From Nostoc cf. edaphicum LEGE 07299 (lineage in GTDB: Bacteria; Cyanobacteriota; Cyanobacteriia; Cyanobacteriales; Nostocaceae), in assembly GCF_015207245.1 (NCBI RefSeq), contig NZ_JADEXF010000360.1, positions 1 through 5,086 of the forward strand: DNA of 5,086 bases, read 5' to 3'. The notes under the pieces were generated by a model that did not search any database, was not told where the DNA came from, and saw only the letters and a list, made by a program, of their open reading frames with translations. This document shows positions 4,787 to 5,086 of this stretch, piece after piece; within the stretch, counting starts at the first letter, position 1; each line of letters starts with the position of its first letter. The translations under genes and the position numbers were made by a program.

Positions 4787-5086
4787 ATGAGTAAACTAAT
4801 TCCAGCCATCAGAGTCAAAAACTTCAGCTTCTCTTACGACACTCAAAAGATAGTTGAAGGCGTGTCAATGGATATTTACCAAAACCAAGTCACGGCAATT
4901 ATTGGTTCTAGTGGTTGTGGGAAATCTACTTTTCTTAAATCGTTAAATCGCATGAGTGAATTAGAAGCAGAAGTAAAGGTTGAAGGAAGAGTAGAATTTT
5001 TTGGTCAGAGTATTTATGAGCGTCGTGTTAACATCAATCGCTTACGTCGCCAAGTTAGTATGGTTTTTCCCAAACCAAATCTTTTT
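4787..5086 (+). CDS. pstB: Phosphate ABC transporter ATPase PstB (copy 2), truncated by window edge, variant Q-loop
   Basis: A second PstB-type ATPase, of which the first 100 codons are in the window; it runs off the right end still open. It aligns with copy 1 without a gap from Met1, and 76 of the 100 residues are identical. The Walker A is intact as GSSGCGKST (40-48) with Lys46, so ATP binding is expected. The A-loop Tyr17 is kept, while Tyr16 of copy 1 is Ser. In the Q-loop, copy 1 has MVFQKPNPF and this copy has MVFPKPNLF, so the Mg/nucleotide-sensing Gln95 is Pro and Pro99 is Leu. Signature, Walker B and switch His lie beyond the edge and cannot be judged. It follows copy 1 after 658 bp. 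It may be a specialised partner of copy 1 or a weakened duplicate. Confidence 0.93.
   Translation, partial: MSKLIPAIRVKNFSFSYDTQKIVEGVSMDIYQNQVTAIIGSSGCGKSTFLKSLNRMSELEAEVKVEGRVEFFGQSIYERRVNINRLRRQVSMVFPKPNLF

Noticed and set aside
4787..5086. pstB2 as a pseudogene
   Set aside because: No frameshift or stop in 100 codons, gapless alignment with copy 1 and an intact Walker A; the visible part is conserved as a protein.

Overview
The window holds most of a high-affinity phosphate (Pst) ABC transporter operon, all on the + strand. In order it has pstS (periplasmic phosphate-binding protein), pstC and pstA (the two permease subunits), pstB (ATPase), and then a second pstB paralogue cut off by the right edge after 100 codons. 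No phoU is seen. The organism is very probably a filamentous, Nostoc/Anabaena-like cyanobacterium. The reasons are five perfect copies of the cyanobacterial HIP1 octamer GCGATCGC, AT-rich intergenic DNA, a degenerate heptamer tandem repeat, weak or absent Shine-Dalgarno sequences, and the tandem-pstB layout that I recall from cyanobacterial pst clusters.

Region by region. 1-120: regulatory DNA ahead of pstS, with an 11-bp-periodic array of TTAA-centred 8-mers that fits the cyanobacterial Pho box. The same DNA can encode the first 18 residues of a possible divergent gene leaving the window on the left. 121-1164: pstS, with a clear signal peptide. 1165-1335: a gap with a strong bulged hairpin, probably an attenuator or mRNA-stabilising element. 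1336-2310: pstC. 2311-2387: a short gap with nothing distinctive. 2388-3269: pstA. 3270-3348: a gap with four heptamer repeats and a short leader that recurs before the second pstB. 3349-4128: pstB1, with every ABC motif intact. 4129-4786: a 658-bp gap without a convincing gene, containing two abutting hairpins and a nested inverted-repeat region that could be a structured RNA. 4787-5086: the start of pstB2.

How the genes work together: PstS captures phosphate in the periplasm and delivers it to the PstC/PstA channel, and a PstB dimer powers import. The likely control is induction by phosphate starvation through an SphS/SphR (PhoR/PhoB-type) two-component system acting on the Pho box. The most interesting point is that pstB2 is collinear with pstB1 (76 of the first 100 residues identical) but has Pro in place of the Q-loop Gln. 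This suggests a specialised or degenerate ATPase half-site, and possibly a PstB1/PstB2 heterodimer. The layout itself is known, so any novelty lies in that substitution and in the non-coding elements.
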